From: Caryophanales bacterium UBA1231
GTDB lineage: Bacteria; Bacillota_I; Bacilli_A; ML615J-28; CAG-313
Direction of reading: 5' to 3'
Assembly (NCBI GenBank): GCA_002309035.1
Contig: DBWT01000023.1
Location: forward strand, 1-13,191
DNA length: 13,191 nucleotides
This document shows, in pieces, positions 6,556 through 13,191 of this stretch. Below the pieces are notes generated by a model that ran no database searches, was not told where the DNA came from, and worked only from the letters and a program-made list of their open reading frames with translations. Each line of letters starts with the position of its first letter. The stretch's first letter is position 1. The position numbers were made by a program, and so were the translations under genes.

Positions 6556-9030
6556 CTTCTTTAATTCTTGTGCAACATTAAGTTTTCTTGCACCTATGAA
6601 ATAATATAAATAACTAATTAAGAAACAACCCATGCCAACTCCTACCGCAAGAATTATCGTGATAGGATTTTTCACAACATCGACATAATAACCTAGTAAA
6701 AGTGTCAAGCCTGGCAAATACTCTAAAACAAACGATGCCATGACAGCAAGTGGTATGGCTATCGCAAGATAAGAAATAATAATTTCTTTAATTATCATCA
6801 TATTAAGTTTGCTAGGAGAAATACCTAATATTTCAAGCAAAGCAAAATCTGTTTTAGCTTCATTGAAGTTAAGAATTGTATTATTAATAATCGAAATAAT
6901 GAAACAAATCAAAATGATAACTATTACCGCATAAGCAAGACCTAAGGCTGCATGAGCTTTTGACAAGAAGTGTGTTAAGAAGCTACTAGCATTAAAGATA
7001 TAGCATAAATTACCACTATATTCTTCAACAATTGCACTTCTAAATTCATTCAAACCTTTTTGATTAGATAAATCATTATGAATAATTATCGTATTTAAAC
7101 TATGTTCTTGACTGTAATAATCATTAGTATATGCAAATTGGAAAGCTTTAATTGGAGCTGCTCCCAATATTTCATAATCATGAACACCACTACTTAAAGC
7201 AAATGAAATAGTATCACCAATTTTATAATCAGTTGTAATCAAGAAATCATCAGCAACAATAATATATTTATGATTTGGATCGCTTAGTTTTTCGTAATAC
7301 TTTTCATCTATTTTGAAGTTCATCAATTCATCTGTATCTTGAACATCGCATGAAAAGACTAGTAAAAATGCTGTTTTACCATCAGTTGTTGAGATTTTAC
7401 TTTCAAACCAACCTTTTGATGCACAAATAACAGAGTCATAACTTTCCATTTTGTTGACCATTTCATCATCAACACCACCTGGATTGACAAAAATCGTATC
7501 AATATTAATTGATGATTCAATCATGCTAATTTCTTCATTAATCGTTTCAATACAACAAAAACAAATAATAATACCAAAAAGCGAAATCAAAAGAATTTTT
7601 AATGAATTGTGTTTAATCTTATTGACATTTAAACTTCTTAAAAATGTTAATTTAAATGCTCGATCACCAACAAAGATTTTACAAACAATCTTGACAAAAA
7701 GTGTTACAGAAAAAATACCAAATAAACATGTAAATATAATACCGAAAAGCGAAGCAAGTTTCATTGGGAGCATCTTACTGAAAACAAAATAGAACAGGAA
7801 GGTAATAACACCAAATATCGAAGTTAGAATAATCAAAGTCTTCATATCAAGAGCTTTTTCATACTGTTTGTTCATAGCAAGATCAATCAATTCAAGTTTT
7901 TGATAACGACGTAAACTTGAAACAATTGTAATCGTACAAATAATCAATACAGAAAAGATTGTTAAAAGAAATTGAGATAAATGGAATTGATAAGCAAATG
8001 GTGCTTTACCTGATACTAAACTAAAAGCTTTAGAATAAATATAGTTACAAAGCAAAAAGGCTAAAACCATACCAATGATTGCTAGAATGAATATTTCAAT
8101 AGCCAAAACATTGAATACAAAGTTCTTCTTTTCACCTAGTGTCTCACAAATACCAACTTCATTTTTAAATGTTTTAATACGTAAATTAACAATCGAAATC
8201 ATCACGAATGTTAAAGCAATAATAAAGATTCCTAAAACAGCATACAATACACCACAAACTAAATCAACATTGCTCTTTAAATCATTATAATTACGAGGAT
8301 CACGAACAACTGAATTTGGATAGTAATTGGCACCTTTTAAAACTTTAATCATATCTTGCATATCAACATTAGGTTTAACTTTAAGATAAATCTTCGTAGC
8401 TAAATCAAATGATGATAAATCTTTAATATCGATACTTAAAGTTTCTTTAGCATAGTTCTTAAGAAAATAATCTTTTGAAACTAAGACATTACTAGTTCTA
8501 AAGATACTCTTATCTTCAACAATTGTCTTAACTGTATAAGTTAATTTTTTATTACCAGCATAAACTAATACTTCATCACCAACCTTAGCATCTAAGTTTT
8601 GAGCTAAAGTTTTCGTTATAATAATTTCATTATATTTTATTTCCGGAAGTTCCAATTGAACGATTGGACTTAAATACTCACTCTTTCCTGCGTTTAATGT
8701 AATTACCGATTGTTTATCACCATTTTCAATTAAAGTTGATAGTTCAAAGAAAGGACTATAGTACTCTAAATATGGATCTAAACTCTTCATTTTGGTTGGA
8801 TCAATAATATGACTTTTACTTTCAGCATCATAAGTGACAACAATATCAACATTGTCACAATTGACATTCTCATGAAAATAAAATCCAGTCGATGTTGCAT
8901 CTTTGACAGAGAATGTAACTAACAAAATGAACGAAAGCATCGTAATAATTAAAAATAAACTAATTGTTCTAAATGGACTACGTGTTACATTACGAAAAAC
9001 ATAACGAAATTTAAAAAGAAAAAGTCTCAT
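6553..9030 (-). CDS. FtsX/MacB-type ABC permease with two extracellular domains
   Basis: Permease of 825 residues for the type VII (MacB/LolCDE/FtsEX-like) ABC systems. About ten membrane segments are visible (near 22-41, 258-283, 303-330, 352-372, 397-418, 425-450, 478-496, 694-716, 748-770 and 788-812). Two extracellular MacB-like core domains occupy about 45-250 and 500-690, with signature stretches around 134-175 (IIITKTLAQNL...VGDEV) and 588-625 (IIVADDFL...IGDTISF). Two FtsX-type coupling segments follow (CETLGEKKNFVFN near 295; LLEILGISPSKLN near 731). The duplicated-module layout resembles 10-TM FtsX-like permeases of Firmicutes more than 4-TM MacB. The ATG overlaps the TGA of the ATPase gene (ATGA at 9030-9027), which couples translation; no strong separate ribosome site is seen. 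Such complexes export peptides, lipids or drugs, or transmit force to wall enzymes. Substrate unknown. Confidence 0.88.
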   Translation of the reverse strand: MRLFLFKFRYVFRNVTRSPFRTISLFLIITMLSFILLVTFSVKDATSTGFYFHENVNCDNVDIVVTYDAESKSHIIDPTKMKSLDPYLEYYSPFFELSTLIENGDKQSVITLNAGKSEYLSPIVQLELPEIKYNEIIITKTLAQNLDAKVGDEVLVYAGNKKLTYTVKTIVEDKSIFRTSNVLVSKDYFLKNYAKETLSIDIKDLSSFDLATKIYLKVKPNVDMQDMIKVLKGANYYPNSVVRDPRNYNDLKSNVDLVCGVLYAVLGIFIIALTFVMISIVNLRIKTFKNEVGICETLGEKKNFVFNVLAIEIFILAIIGMVLAFLLCNYIYSKAFSLVSGKAPFAYQFHLSQFLLTIFSVLIICTITIVSSLRRYQKLELIDLAMNKQYEKALDMKTLIILTSIFGVITFLFYFVFSKMLPMKLASLFGIIFTCLFGIFSVTLFVKIVCKIFVGDRAFKLTFLRSLNVNKIKHNSLKILLISLFGIIICFCCIETINEEISMIESSINIDTIFVNPGGVDDEMVNKMESYDSVICASKGWFESKISTTDGKTAFLLVFSCDVQDTDELMNFKIDEKYYEKLSDPNHKYIIVADDFLITTDYKIGDTISFALSSGVHDYEILGAAPIKAFQFAYTNDYYSQEHSLNTIIIHNDLSNQKGLNEFRSAIVEEYSGNLCYIFNASSFLTHFLSKAHAALGLAYAVIVIILICFIISIINNTILNFNEAKTDFALLEILGISPSKLNMMIIKEIIISYLAIAIPLAVMASFVLEYLPGLTLLLGYYVDVVKNPITIILAVGVGMGCFLISYLYYFIGARKLNVAQELKK

Positions 9031-9728
9031 AGACGTTCATCACTAATAATCATGCCATCAATTAGTTGAACATGACGATTAGCATATTTTAAATTGTCAA
9101 GTGAGTGAGTTACCATAACAATTGTTTTATTGAATTCACGATGTAAATAAGTAAATGTATTCATTACATCTTCGCTTGATTTTGAATCAAGATTACCTGT
9201 AGGTTCATCAGCAAAAATAATATCGGGATCATTTATTAAAGCACGCACGATTGCACAACGTTGCTGCATGCCCCCACTGACTTGGTTAGGAAAGTAATCT
9301 TTATATTCTAATAAATTAAATTTAGCTAATAAATCTAAAATACTTTGGTTAGATGAATTCTTCTTTTCTTTATTTTTATCGCTACCATCAGCGATTAATT
9401 TTGCTATCAAAACATTTTCGTATAAAGTCAAATTAGGTAATAAATTATATGCTTGGAAAACAAAGCTTACTTTATGTTTTCTTAATTCAGCCATTTCTTT
9501 TTGACTAATTTGGCTGATGTTTTTACCATCAATCCAAACATCACCACTTGTGATTGTTTCTAAACCACTAATGCAATTCAATAAAGTAGTTTTTCCACTA
9601 CCACTAGTACCAGTAATTAAAAGAAAATCATTTTCTTCAATTTGAAGATTGATCCCCTTTAATACATAAGTTGTAATTTGACCATTATTAAAGTTTTTAA
9701 TGAGATTTTTTGTTTCTAAAACTGTCAT
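9027..9728 (-). CDS. ABC exporter ATP-binding protein (LolD/MacB-type)
   Basis: Cytoplasmic ATPase of 233 residues that powers the FtsX/MacB-type permease encoded next. Complete nucleotide-binding domain: Walker [10 protein letters not shown] (40-48), Q-loop Gln92 in [16 protein letters not shown] (a LolD/MacB/FtsE hallmark), signature VSGGMQQR (150-157), Walker B IIFADEP (D174, E175), D-loop NLDS and H-loop His208. A short polar insert (about 114-128, rich in Lys and Asn) lies before the signature helix. It is the first gene of a three-gene operon with its own promoter and a GAGGA ribosome site (9740-9736) 7 bases upstream. It is unlikely to serve the distant importer permease, because its sequence is of the exporter class. 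Confidence 0.93.
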   Translation of the reverse strand: MTVLETKNLIKNFNNGQITTYVLKGINLQIEENDFLLITGTSGSGKTTLLNCISGLETITSGDVWIDGKNISQISQKEMAELRKHKVSFVFQAYNLLPNLTLYENVLIAKLIADGSDKNKEKKNSSNQSILDLLAKFNLLEYKDYFPNQVSGGMQQRCAIVRALINDPDIIFADEPTGNLDSKSSEDVMNTFTYLHREFNKTIVMVTHSLDNLKYANRHVQLIDGMIISDERL

Positions 9729-9751
9729 AAAACATTCCTCTTTATTAATAA

Positions 9752-9780
9752 ATTATATCACAATTACTTTTTTTATGCAA
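9752..9780 (-). promoter_or_regulatory. strong sigma-A promoter of the ABC exporter operon
   Basis: On the minus strand TTGCAT (9780-9775), a 17-base spacer and TATAAT (9757-9752) form a near-consensus promoter, strengthened by a TGTGA extension directly before the -10. The start is predicted near 9745, leaving a leader of about 17 bases. It is the best -35/-10 pair in the window, suggesting constitutive expression. Confidence 0.8.
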
Positions 9781-9794
9781 TAAGAAAAAAATAA

Positions 9795-9811
9795 TTATCA
9801 CGATATGATAA
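9795..9811. repeat. inverted repeat TTATC-N7-GATAA over the nrdG promoter
   Basis: TTATC (9795-9799) and GATAA (9807-9811) are inverted copies, and the right arm enters the -10 element of the nrdG promoter. It could be an operator, but a 5-base arm in AT-rich DNA can arise by chance. The left part, TTATCACG, equals eight bases of the right arm of the CRP-like site at 3401-3420. Confidence 0.35.
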
Positions 9812-9814
9812 AAT
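9804..9814 (+). promoter_or_regulatory. extended -10 promoter of nrdG
   Basis: TATGATAAAAT matches a TRTGN-extended -10 (TAAAAT). No -35 is evident; the position is an A-run. The start is predicted near 9821, exactly at the AGGAG ribosome site (9821-9825), which lies 8 bases before the ATG at 9834. Confidence 0.6.
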
Positions 9815-9833
9815 AATAATAGGAGTTGATAAC

Positions 9834-10529
9834 ATGAAAATAAAGTTTTATGGGATGGATCCTTTATCACTAGTTGATTTAGATGGTATGTTAACTTGTA
9901 CAATTTTTACATGTGCTTGTAACTTTCGCTGTCCATTTTGTCATAATAAAGATCTCGTATTAAAACAAAACATCGAGGAAATCCCTTTTGAAGAAATCTT
10001 ATCATATCTAACTTTAAGAAAGAATGTCTTGGATGCCGTTTGTATCACTGGTGGTGAACCAACACTTTATGATGATTTAGATCAAGTATTAATGAAAATC
10101 AAAGAATTAGGTTATTTTGTTAAACTCGACACTAATGGAACTAATCCACAAATGATTAAAGATCTCTTTGAACGCCATTTAATCGATTATTGCGCAATGG
10201 ATATCAAAAATAGTCCAAGTAAATATTACCAAACGATTGGTAACATTGTTTGTAACATGGATAAAATTGAAGAATCAATTAATTATTTAAAAACATCTGG
10301 TATCAAGTATGAATTTAGAACAACAGTTGTTAAAGAATTACATGAACTACAAGATATCGAAGAAATTGCTAATTGGATTAAACCATGTGATAAATACTTT
10401 TTACAAAAGTTTGTTGATCACAACTCATGCATCAAAGATGGTTTTCATGAAATCAACCAATTAGAAATAAACAAGTATTTAAAAGCCGCAAAAGAAATCA
10501 TTCCAAATACTAAAATCAGAGGTTATTAA
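9834..10529 (+). CDS. nrdG: anaerobic ribonucleoside-triphosphate reductase activating protein (radical SAM)
   Basis: Radical-SAM activase of 231 residues that uses a [4Fe-4S] cluster and S-adenosylmethionine to place the glycyl radical on NrdD. The cluster motif C-x3-C-x2-C is complete (C29, C33, C36, followed by HN), GGEP (73-76) binds SAM, and KLDTNGT and MDIKNS match later core strands. Length and motifs fit the NrdG-type activases of Firmicutes that are somewhat longer than E. coli NrdG. It is transcribed toward the trxB-like/nrdD operon rather than with it, from its own extended -10 promoter. The neighbouring NrdD is the natural target. A pyruvate-formate-lyase-activase-type role is less likely given the context. 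Confidence 0.88.
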   Translation: MKIKFYGMDPLSLVDLDGMLTCTIFTCACNFRCPFCHNKDLVLKQNIEEIPFEEILSYLTLRKNVLDAVCITGGEPTLYDDLDQVLMKIKELGYFVKLDTNGTNPQMIKDLFERHLIDYCAMDIKNSPSKYYQTIGNIVCNMDKIEESINYLKTSGIKYEFRTTVVKELHELQDIEEIANWIKPCDKYFLQKFVDHNSCIKDGFHEINQLEINKYLKAAKEIIPNTKIRGY

Positions 10530-10560
10530 AAGCTGACTATTAATTTAGTCAGCCTTTTTT
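10528..10560. terminator. bidirectional terminator between nrdG and the trxB-like gene
   Basis: GCTGACTA (10532-10539) pairs with TAGTCAGC (10546-10553) around a 6-base AT loop, followed by CTTTTTT on the plus strand and by T-rich sequence on the minus strand. The right arm also encodes the last codons and stop of the trxB-like gene, so the two convergent genes share one compact terminator. Confidence 0.85.
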
Positions 10561-11465
10561 AATGTATTCAAATAAGCTACTGCTGAAGTTGTCGCAACAC
10601 AAGCATCAGAGGTTGCGGTTGAAACTTGACGTAAAAACTTTTTACGACAATCTCCAGCCACAAATAAACCTGGTGTTTTTGTTTTGCAGCTTTCATCGCT
10701 ATCAAAATATCCAAATTCATCTAAATCTGCAAGATTTTTGAAATTATCATTGTTAGGTACTTGTCCGATTGCGACAAAAAGACCAGATACCTTTAAATTT
10801 AGTTTAGATGAATCTTGAGTATTTTCAAAAACTAATTGTTCAATTCCATCAGTACCTAAAACATCAAGTAACTTAACATTATGATAAATTGTGATGTTTT
10901 TTCTTTCATAAATAGCATCAATGCTACATTGTTCACCAAAGAAGCGATCAAATAAAGTACAAATGTAAACATGATTACATAGATCAGAAAGCAATAAAGC
11001 ATATTGTAATGCTGTATTAGCATCACCAACTAAGCAAACATCTTTACCTTTGTAGAAATCACCATCACAAACAGCACAATATGAAACACCATTATCTAAA
11101 AAGTCCTCGATATGATTAGCTTGTAATTCACGATGTTTACATCCAGTACAAAGAATAACAGATAACGCTTGATAATTGTTGTATTCGCCTTCTAAATAAA
11201 AGACATTTTCTTTCTTTTCAATGTGCTTAATTTCATCAATATCAAATTCAGCACCTAGACTTTCTGCTTGTTCCATCATCATATTGATTAATTCAACACC
11301 ACTAGCAGATTTTAAAGAAGGGTAATTCTCTATTTTTGGAGATGATGCGATTTGTCCACCAAAAGATTCTTTTTCTAAAACAAGAACACTTTTGCCACTT
11401 CTTCTTGCATAGATTGCCGAAGTAAAACCAGCAGGACCTCCACCAACAATAATAAGATCGTACAT
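10545..11465 (-). CDS. trxB: thioredoxin-reductase-like flavoprotein
   Basis: FAD-dependent disulfide reductase of 306 residues, the usual low-molecular-weight TrxB length. Seen: FAD-binding GGGPAG (8-13) at the N terminus, active-site disulfide C-A-V-C-D (C130, C133) in the pyridine-nucleotide domain, and the C-terminal FAD motif PGLFVAGDC. The nucleotide-binding motif is altered: GDANTA replaces GGGxSA (near 147), and the stretch where NADPH-dependent enzymes carry H-R-R-x-x-x-R reads C-T-L-F-D-R-F, so NADPH may not be the donor. The ATG at 11465 is preferred: it begins the conserved YDLIIVGGG start and lies one base after the nrdD stop. A TTG at 11486 would add seven residues and overlap nrdD. 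The neighbour's fused redoxin domain is its likely substrate. Confidence 0.85.
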   Translation of the reverse strand: MYDLIIVGGGPAGFTSAIYARRSGKSVLVLEKESFGGQIASSPKIENYPSLKSASGVELINMMMEQAESLGAEFDIDEIKHIEKKENVFYLEGEYNNYQALSVILCTGCKHRELQANHIEDFLDNGVSYCAVCDGDFYKGKDVCLVGDANTALQYALLLSDLCNHVYICTLFDRFFGEQCSIDAIYERKNITIYHNVKLLDVLGTDGIEQLVFENTQDSSKLNLKVSGLFVAIGQVPNNDNFKNLADLDEFGYFDSDESCKTKTPGLFVAGDCRKKFLRQVSTATSDACVATTSAVAYLNTLKKAD

Positions 11466-11466
11466 A

Positions 11467-13191
11467 TTATTCTTCAATACTTTCAACGTATTTCTTAATT
11501 AAACTAACATTATCAAACTTTTCGTAACCATTGTGATCAGCATTAGGAACTAATAGAGTTGGTGCTTTTTTAACACCATAAGATGTTGTAACTTCTTTAG
11601 ATTCATCAGCATCAACAAAAATGTATGGAATATGATTCTTTTCTAGAATGATTTTTGCTGTCTTACAATTTGGACATGTCTTTGTTCCAAACAATAAGAT
11701 GTCTTTAATGATTGGTGCAACAGGATTTTCGATTGTTTCTTCTTTTGCATGTTTCTTATGAAGACGTGAATTTTCAGGAACATATTCTAAACGATTCTTA
11801 AATTCTTCTGTCTTACCATCATTCCAGTTTTGAATAGGACGATAGTAACCAGTAATTCTTGAATATACTTCTGTACGACGGCCACAAATTGGACATTTGT
11901 TTTGTTCACCATCTAAATAACCGTGAACTTGACAAACTGAATATGTAGGTGACATAGTATAATAAGGAAGACGATAATTTTCAGCAATTGTTCTAACTAG
12001 TTTAGCACATGCTTGCCATGAAGGTAGTTTTTGACCTAAGAAACAATGGAATACTGTACCACTTGTATAAAGTGTTTGTAATTCATCTTGAACGTCTAGT
12101 GCTTTAAAGATATCTTCAGTATAACCAACTGGTAAATGTGATGAATTAGTATAGTAAGGTGCAGCACCTTTTTCCATTGAAGCTGTGATAATATTTGGAT
12201 AACGTTTCTTATCGTGTTTTGCAAGACGATATGCTGTTGATTCAGCAGGAGTTGCTTCTAGATTGTATAAATCACCATATTGTTCTTGGTAATCAGACAA
12301 TTTATTACGCATGAAGTTAAGAACGTCTTTAGCAAATTCTTGGCATTCTTTATGAGTTAAATCCATTTGAAGCCAATTAGCATTTAGACAAGCTTCATTC
12401 ATACCAACTAAACCAATTGTTGAGAAGTGATTATCAAATGTACCTAAATACTTCTTAGTATAAGGATATAAACCTTCATTCATAAGCTTAGTAATAACAT
12501 TACGTTTAATCTTTAAGCTACGTGCAGCAATATCCATTAATTTTTCTAATCTTTCATAGAATTCTTCTTTTGTTTTTGATAGATATGCAATTCTTGGTAA
12601 GTTGATTGTAACAACACCAACAGAACCTGTTGATTCACCACTACCGAAGAAACCACCAGTTTTTCTTCTTAATTCTCTTAAGTCAAGTCTTAAACGACAG
12701 CACATACTACGTACATCGCTTGGTTCCATATCAGAATTGATGTAATTTGAGAAATAAGGAGTTCCATATTTTGCAGTCATTTCAAATAATAAGCGATTGT
12801 TTTCTGTATCAGACCAGTCAAAATCTCTTGTGATTGAATAAGTTGGAATTGGGTATTGGAAACCACGACCATTAGCATCACCTTCAATCATAATTTCGAT
12901 GAATGCTTTGTTAACCATTGCCATTTCTTTAACGCAATCTTTATATTTGAATTTTTGTTCAACACCACCAACGATCGCATTAAGTTCTGCCATATCATTT
13001 GGAACTGTCCAGTCTAAAGTAATATTAGTGAAAGGTGCTTGTGTACCCCAACGTGAAGGTGTATTAACACCATAAATGAATGATTGAATACATTGTTTTA
13101 CTTGTTTATAATCAAGATTATCAACTTTTACGAAAGGTGCAAGATAAGTATCAAATGATGTAAATGCCTGAGCACCAGCCCATTCATTTTG
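11467..13191 (-). CDS. nrdD: anaerobic (class III) ribonucleoside-triphosphate reductase with C-terminal redoxin domain, 5'-truncated by window
   Basis: Reduces ribonucleoside triphosphates to dNTPs under anoxia with a glycyl radical. The reading frame stays open to the right edge and translates as NEWAGAQAF...TYLAPFV, a conserved NrdD segment, so the ATG at 12993 is internal. The N-terminal part, where an ATP-cone would be expected, lies outside. In the visible 574 residues: MCCR (C164, C165), GSVGVVTINLPR, GMNEACLN (C268) and NLEATPAEST; a zinc site C420-x2-H423 with C433-x2-C436; and the glycyl-radical Gly448 in RITGYY followed by NWNDGKTEEF. After a ~30-residue linker, residues 497-574 form a glutaredoxin/NrdH-like domain with C506-P-N-C509 and a cis-Pro motif A-P-T (P544). 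This fusion, with the trxB-like gene one base downstream, points to redoxin rather than formate as the reductant. The activase gene nrdG lies convergent beyond trxB. Confidence 0.95.
   Translation of the reverse strand, partial: QNEWAGAQAFTSFDTYLAPFVKVDNLDYKQVKQCIQSFIYGVNTPSRWGTQAPFTNITLDWTVPNDMAELNAIVGGVEQKFKYKDCVKEMAMVNKAFIEIMIEGDANGRGFQYPIPTYSITRDFDWSDTENNRLLFEMTAKYGTPYFSNYINSDMEPSDVRSMCCRLRLDLRELRRKTGGFFGSGESTGSVGVVTINLPRIAYLSKTKEEFYERLEKLMDIAARSLKIKRNVITKLMNEGLYPYTKKYLGTFDNHFSTIGLVGMNEACLNANWLQMDLTHKECQEFAKDVLNFMRNKLSDYQEQYGDLYNLEATPAESTAYRLAKHDKKRYPNIITASMEKGAAPYYTNSSHLPVGYTEDIFKALDVQDELQTLYTSGTVFHCFLGQKLPSWQACAKLVRTIAENYRLPYYTMSPTYSVCQVHGYLDGEQNKCPICGRRTEVYSRITGYYRPIQNWNDGKTEEFKNRLEYVPENSRLHKKHAKEETIENPVAPIIKDILLFGTKTCPNCKTAKIILEKNHIPYIFVDADESKEVTTSYGVKKAPTLLVPNADHNGYEKFDNVSLIKKYVESIEE

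Noticed and set aside
9027..9728. The exporter ATPase as the missing importer ATPase
   Set aside because: Its Q-loop, signature and coupling to an FtsX-type permease place it in the LolD/MacB/FtsE class, and it lies about 6 kb away in a separate operon with its own promoter.
9786..9820. NrdR box upstream of nrdG
   Set aside because: No pair of ACAC-ATAT-type 16-base boxes is present. The visible inverted repeat does not fit the NrdR pattern. The nrdD promoter, where such boxes may lie, is outside the window.
11466..11486. TTG start for the trxB-like gene at 11486
   Set aside because: The extra seven residues are the reverse-strand continuation of nrdD's last codons in another frame and are not part of the conserved fold. 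The ATG at 11465 begins the conserved YDLIIVGGG start.
12991..12993. ATG at 12993 as the start of nrdD
   Set aside because: The frame is open for a further 66 codons to the window edge and those codons encode conserved NrdD sequence (NEWAGAQAF, TYLAPFV). The gene is cut by the window.
1..13191. Mycoplasma-type genetic code, CRISPR array, insertion sequence, tRNA or prophage
   Set aside because: TGA acts as a stop at 9027-9029 and conserved Trp positions use TGG. No regularly spaced direct repeats, transposase motifs, terminal inverted repeats, tRNA cloverleafs or phage genes were found on reading.

Overview
The window is AT-rich throughout and comes from a bacterium using the standard stop set: TGA ends the exporter ATPase gene and TAA/TAG end the others. 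Shine-Dalgarno motifs are Gram-positive in style, extended -10 promoters are of the TRTGN type, and the lipoprotein signals are of Firmicutes style. An oxygen-sensitive glycyl-radical ribonucleotide reductase with its activase is present. Together this suggests a strictly or facultatively anaerobic low-GC Bacilli/Firmicutes relative (Erysipelotrichales, Acholeplasmatales or RF39-like gut lineages are plausible). The species cannot be named from sequence alone. TGA used as a stop argues against Mycoplasma/Spiroplasma.

Layout. (A) 35-3354, minus strand: an ABC-importer pair (substrate-binding lipoprotein, then permease, no ATPase) followed by a lipid-anchored 5'-nucleotidase-type phosphoesterase. 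(B) 3457-4026, plus strand: a Crp/Fnr-family regulator, divergent from the importer. The short divergent region holds a strong CRP-like palindrome (TGTGA-N6-TCACG) centred about 41.5 bp upstream of the predicted importer start and overlapping the -35 region of the regulator's own promoter. (C) 4050-9728, minus strand: a tightly coupled three-gene operon made of a LolD/MacB-type ATPase, a large two-module FtsX/MacB-type permease and an 830-residue membrane-anchored, mostly helical exported protein of unknown function. (D) 9834-10529, plus strand: the radical-SAM activase NrdG. (E) 10545 to the right edge, minus strand: a class III ribonucleotide reductase NrdD (5' end outside the window) with a C-terminal CPNC redoxin domain, followed one base later by a thioredoxin-reductase-like flavoprotein.

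How the parts work together. NrdG, NrdD with its fused redoxin and the TrxB-like protein look like a complete anaerobic dNTP-synthesis module with its own electron delivery. In region A/B the regulator probably senses a small molecule or metabolic state and controls uptake of a nutrient that the surface phosphoesterase might help release. In region C the ATPase and permease probably act on, or through, the large extracellular helical protein. That protein shares an N-terminal fibronectin-III-like module with the nucleotidase lipoprotein of region A.

There is no intergenic stretch over 300 bases. No rRNA, tRNA, CRISPR array, insertion sequence or prophage gene was seen. The strongest leads are the NrdD-redoxin-TrxB arrangement, including a TrxB that has lost the usual NADPH-phosphate-binding arginines; the three-gene exporter with its unrecognised 830-residue partner; and the regulator/operator/importer circuit.
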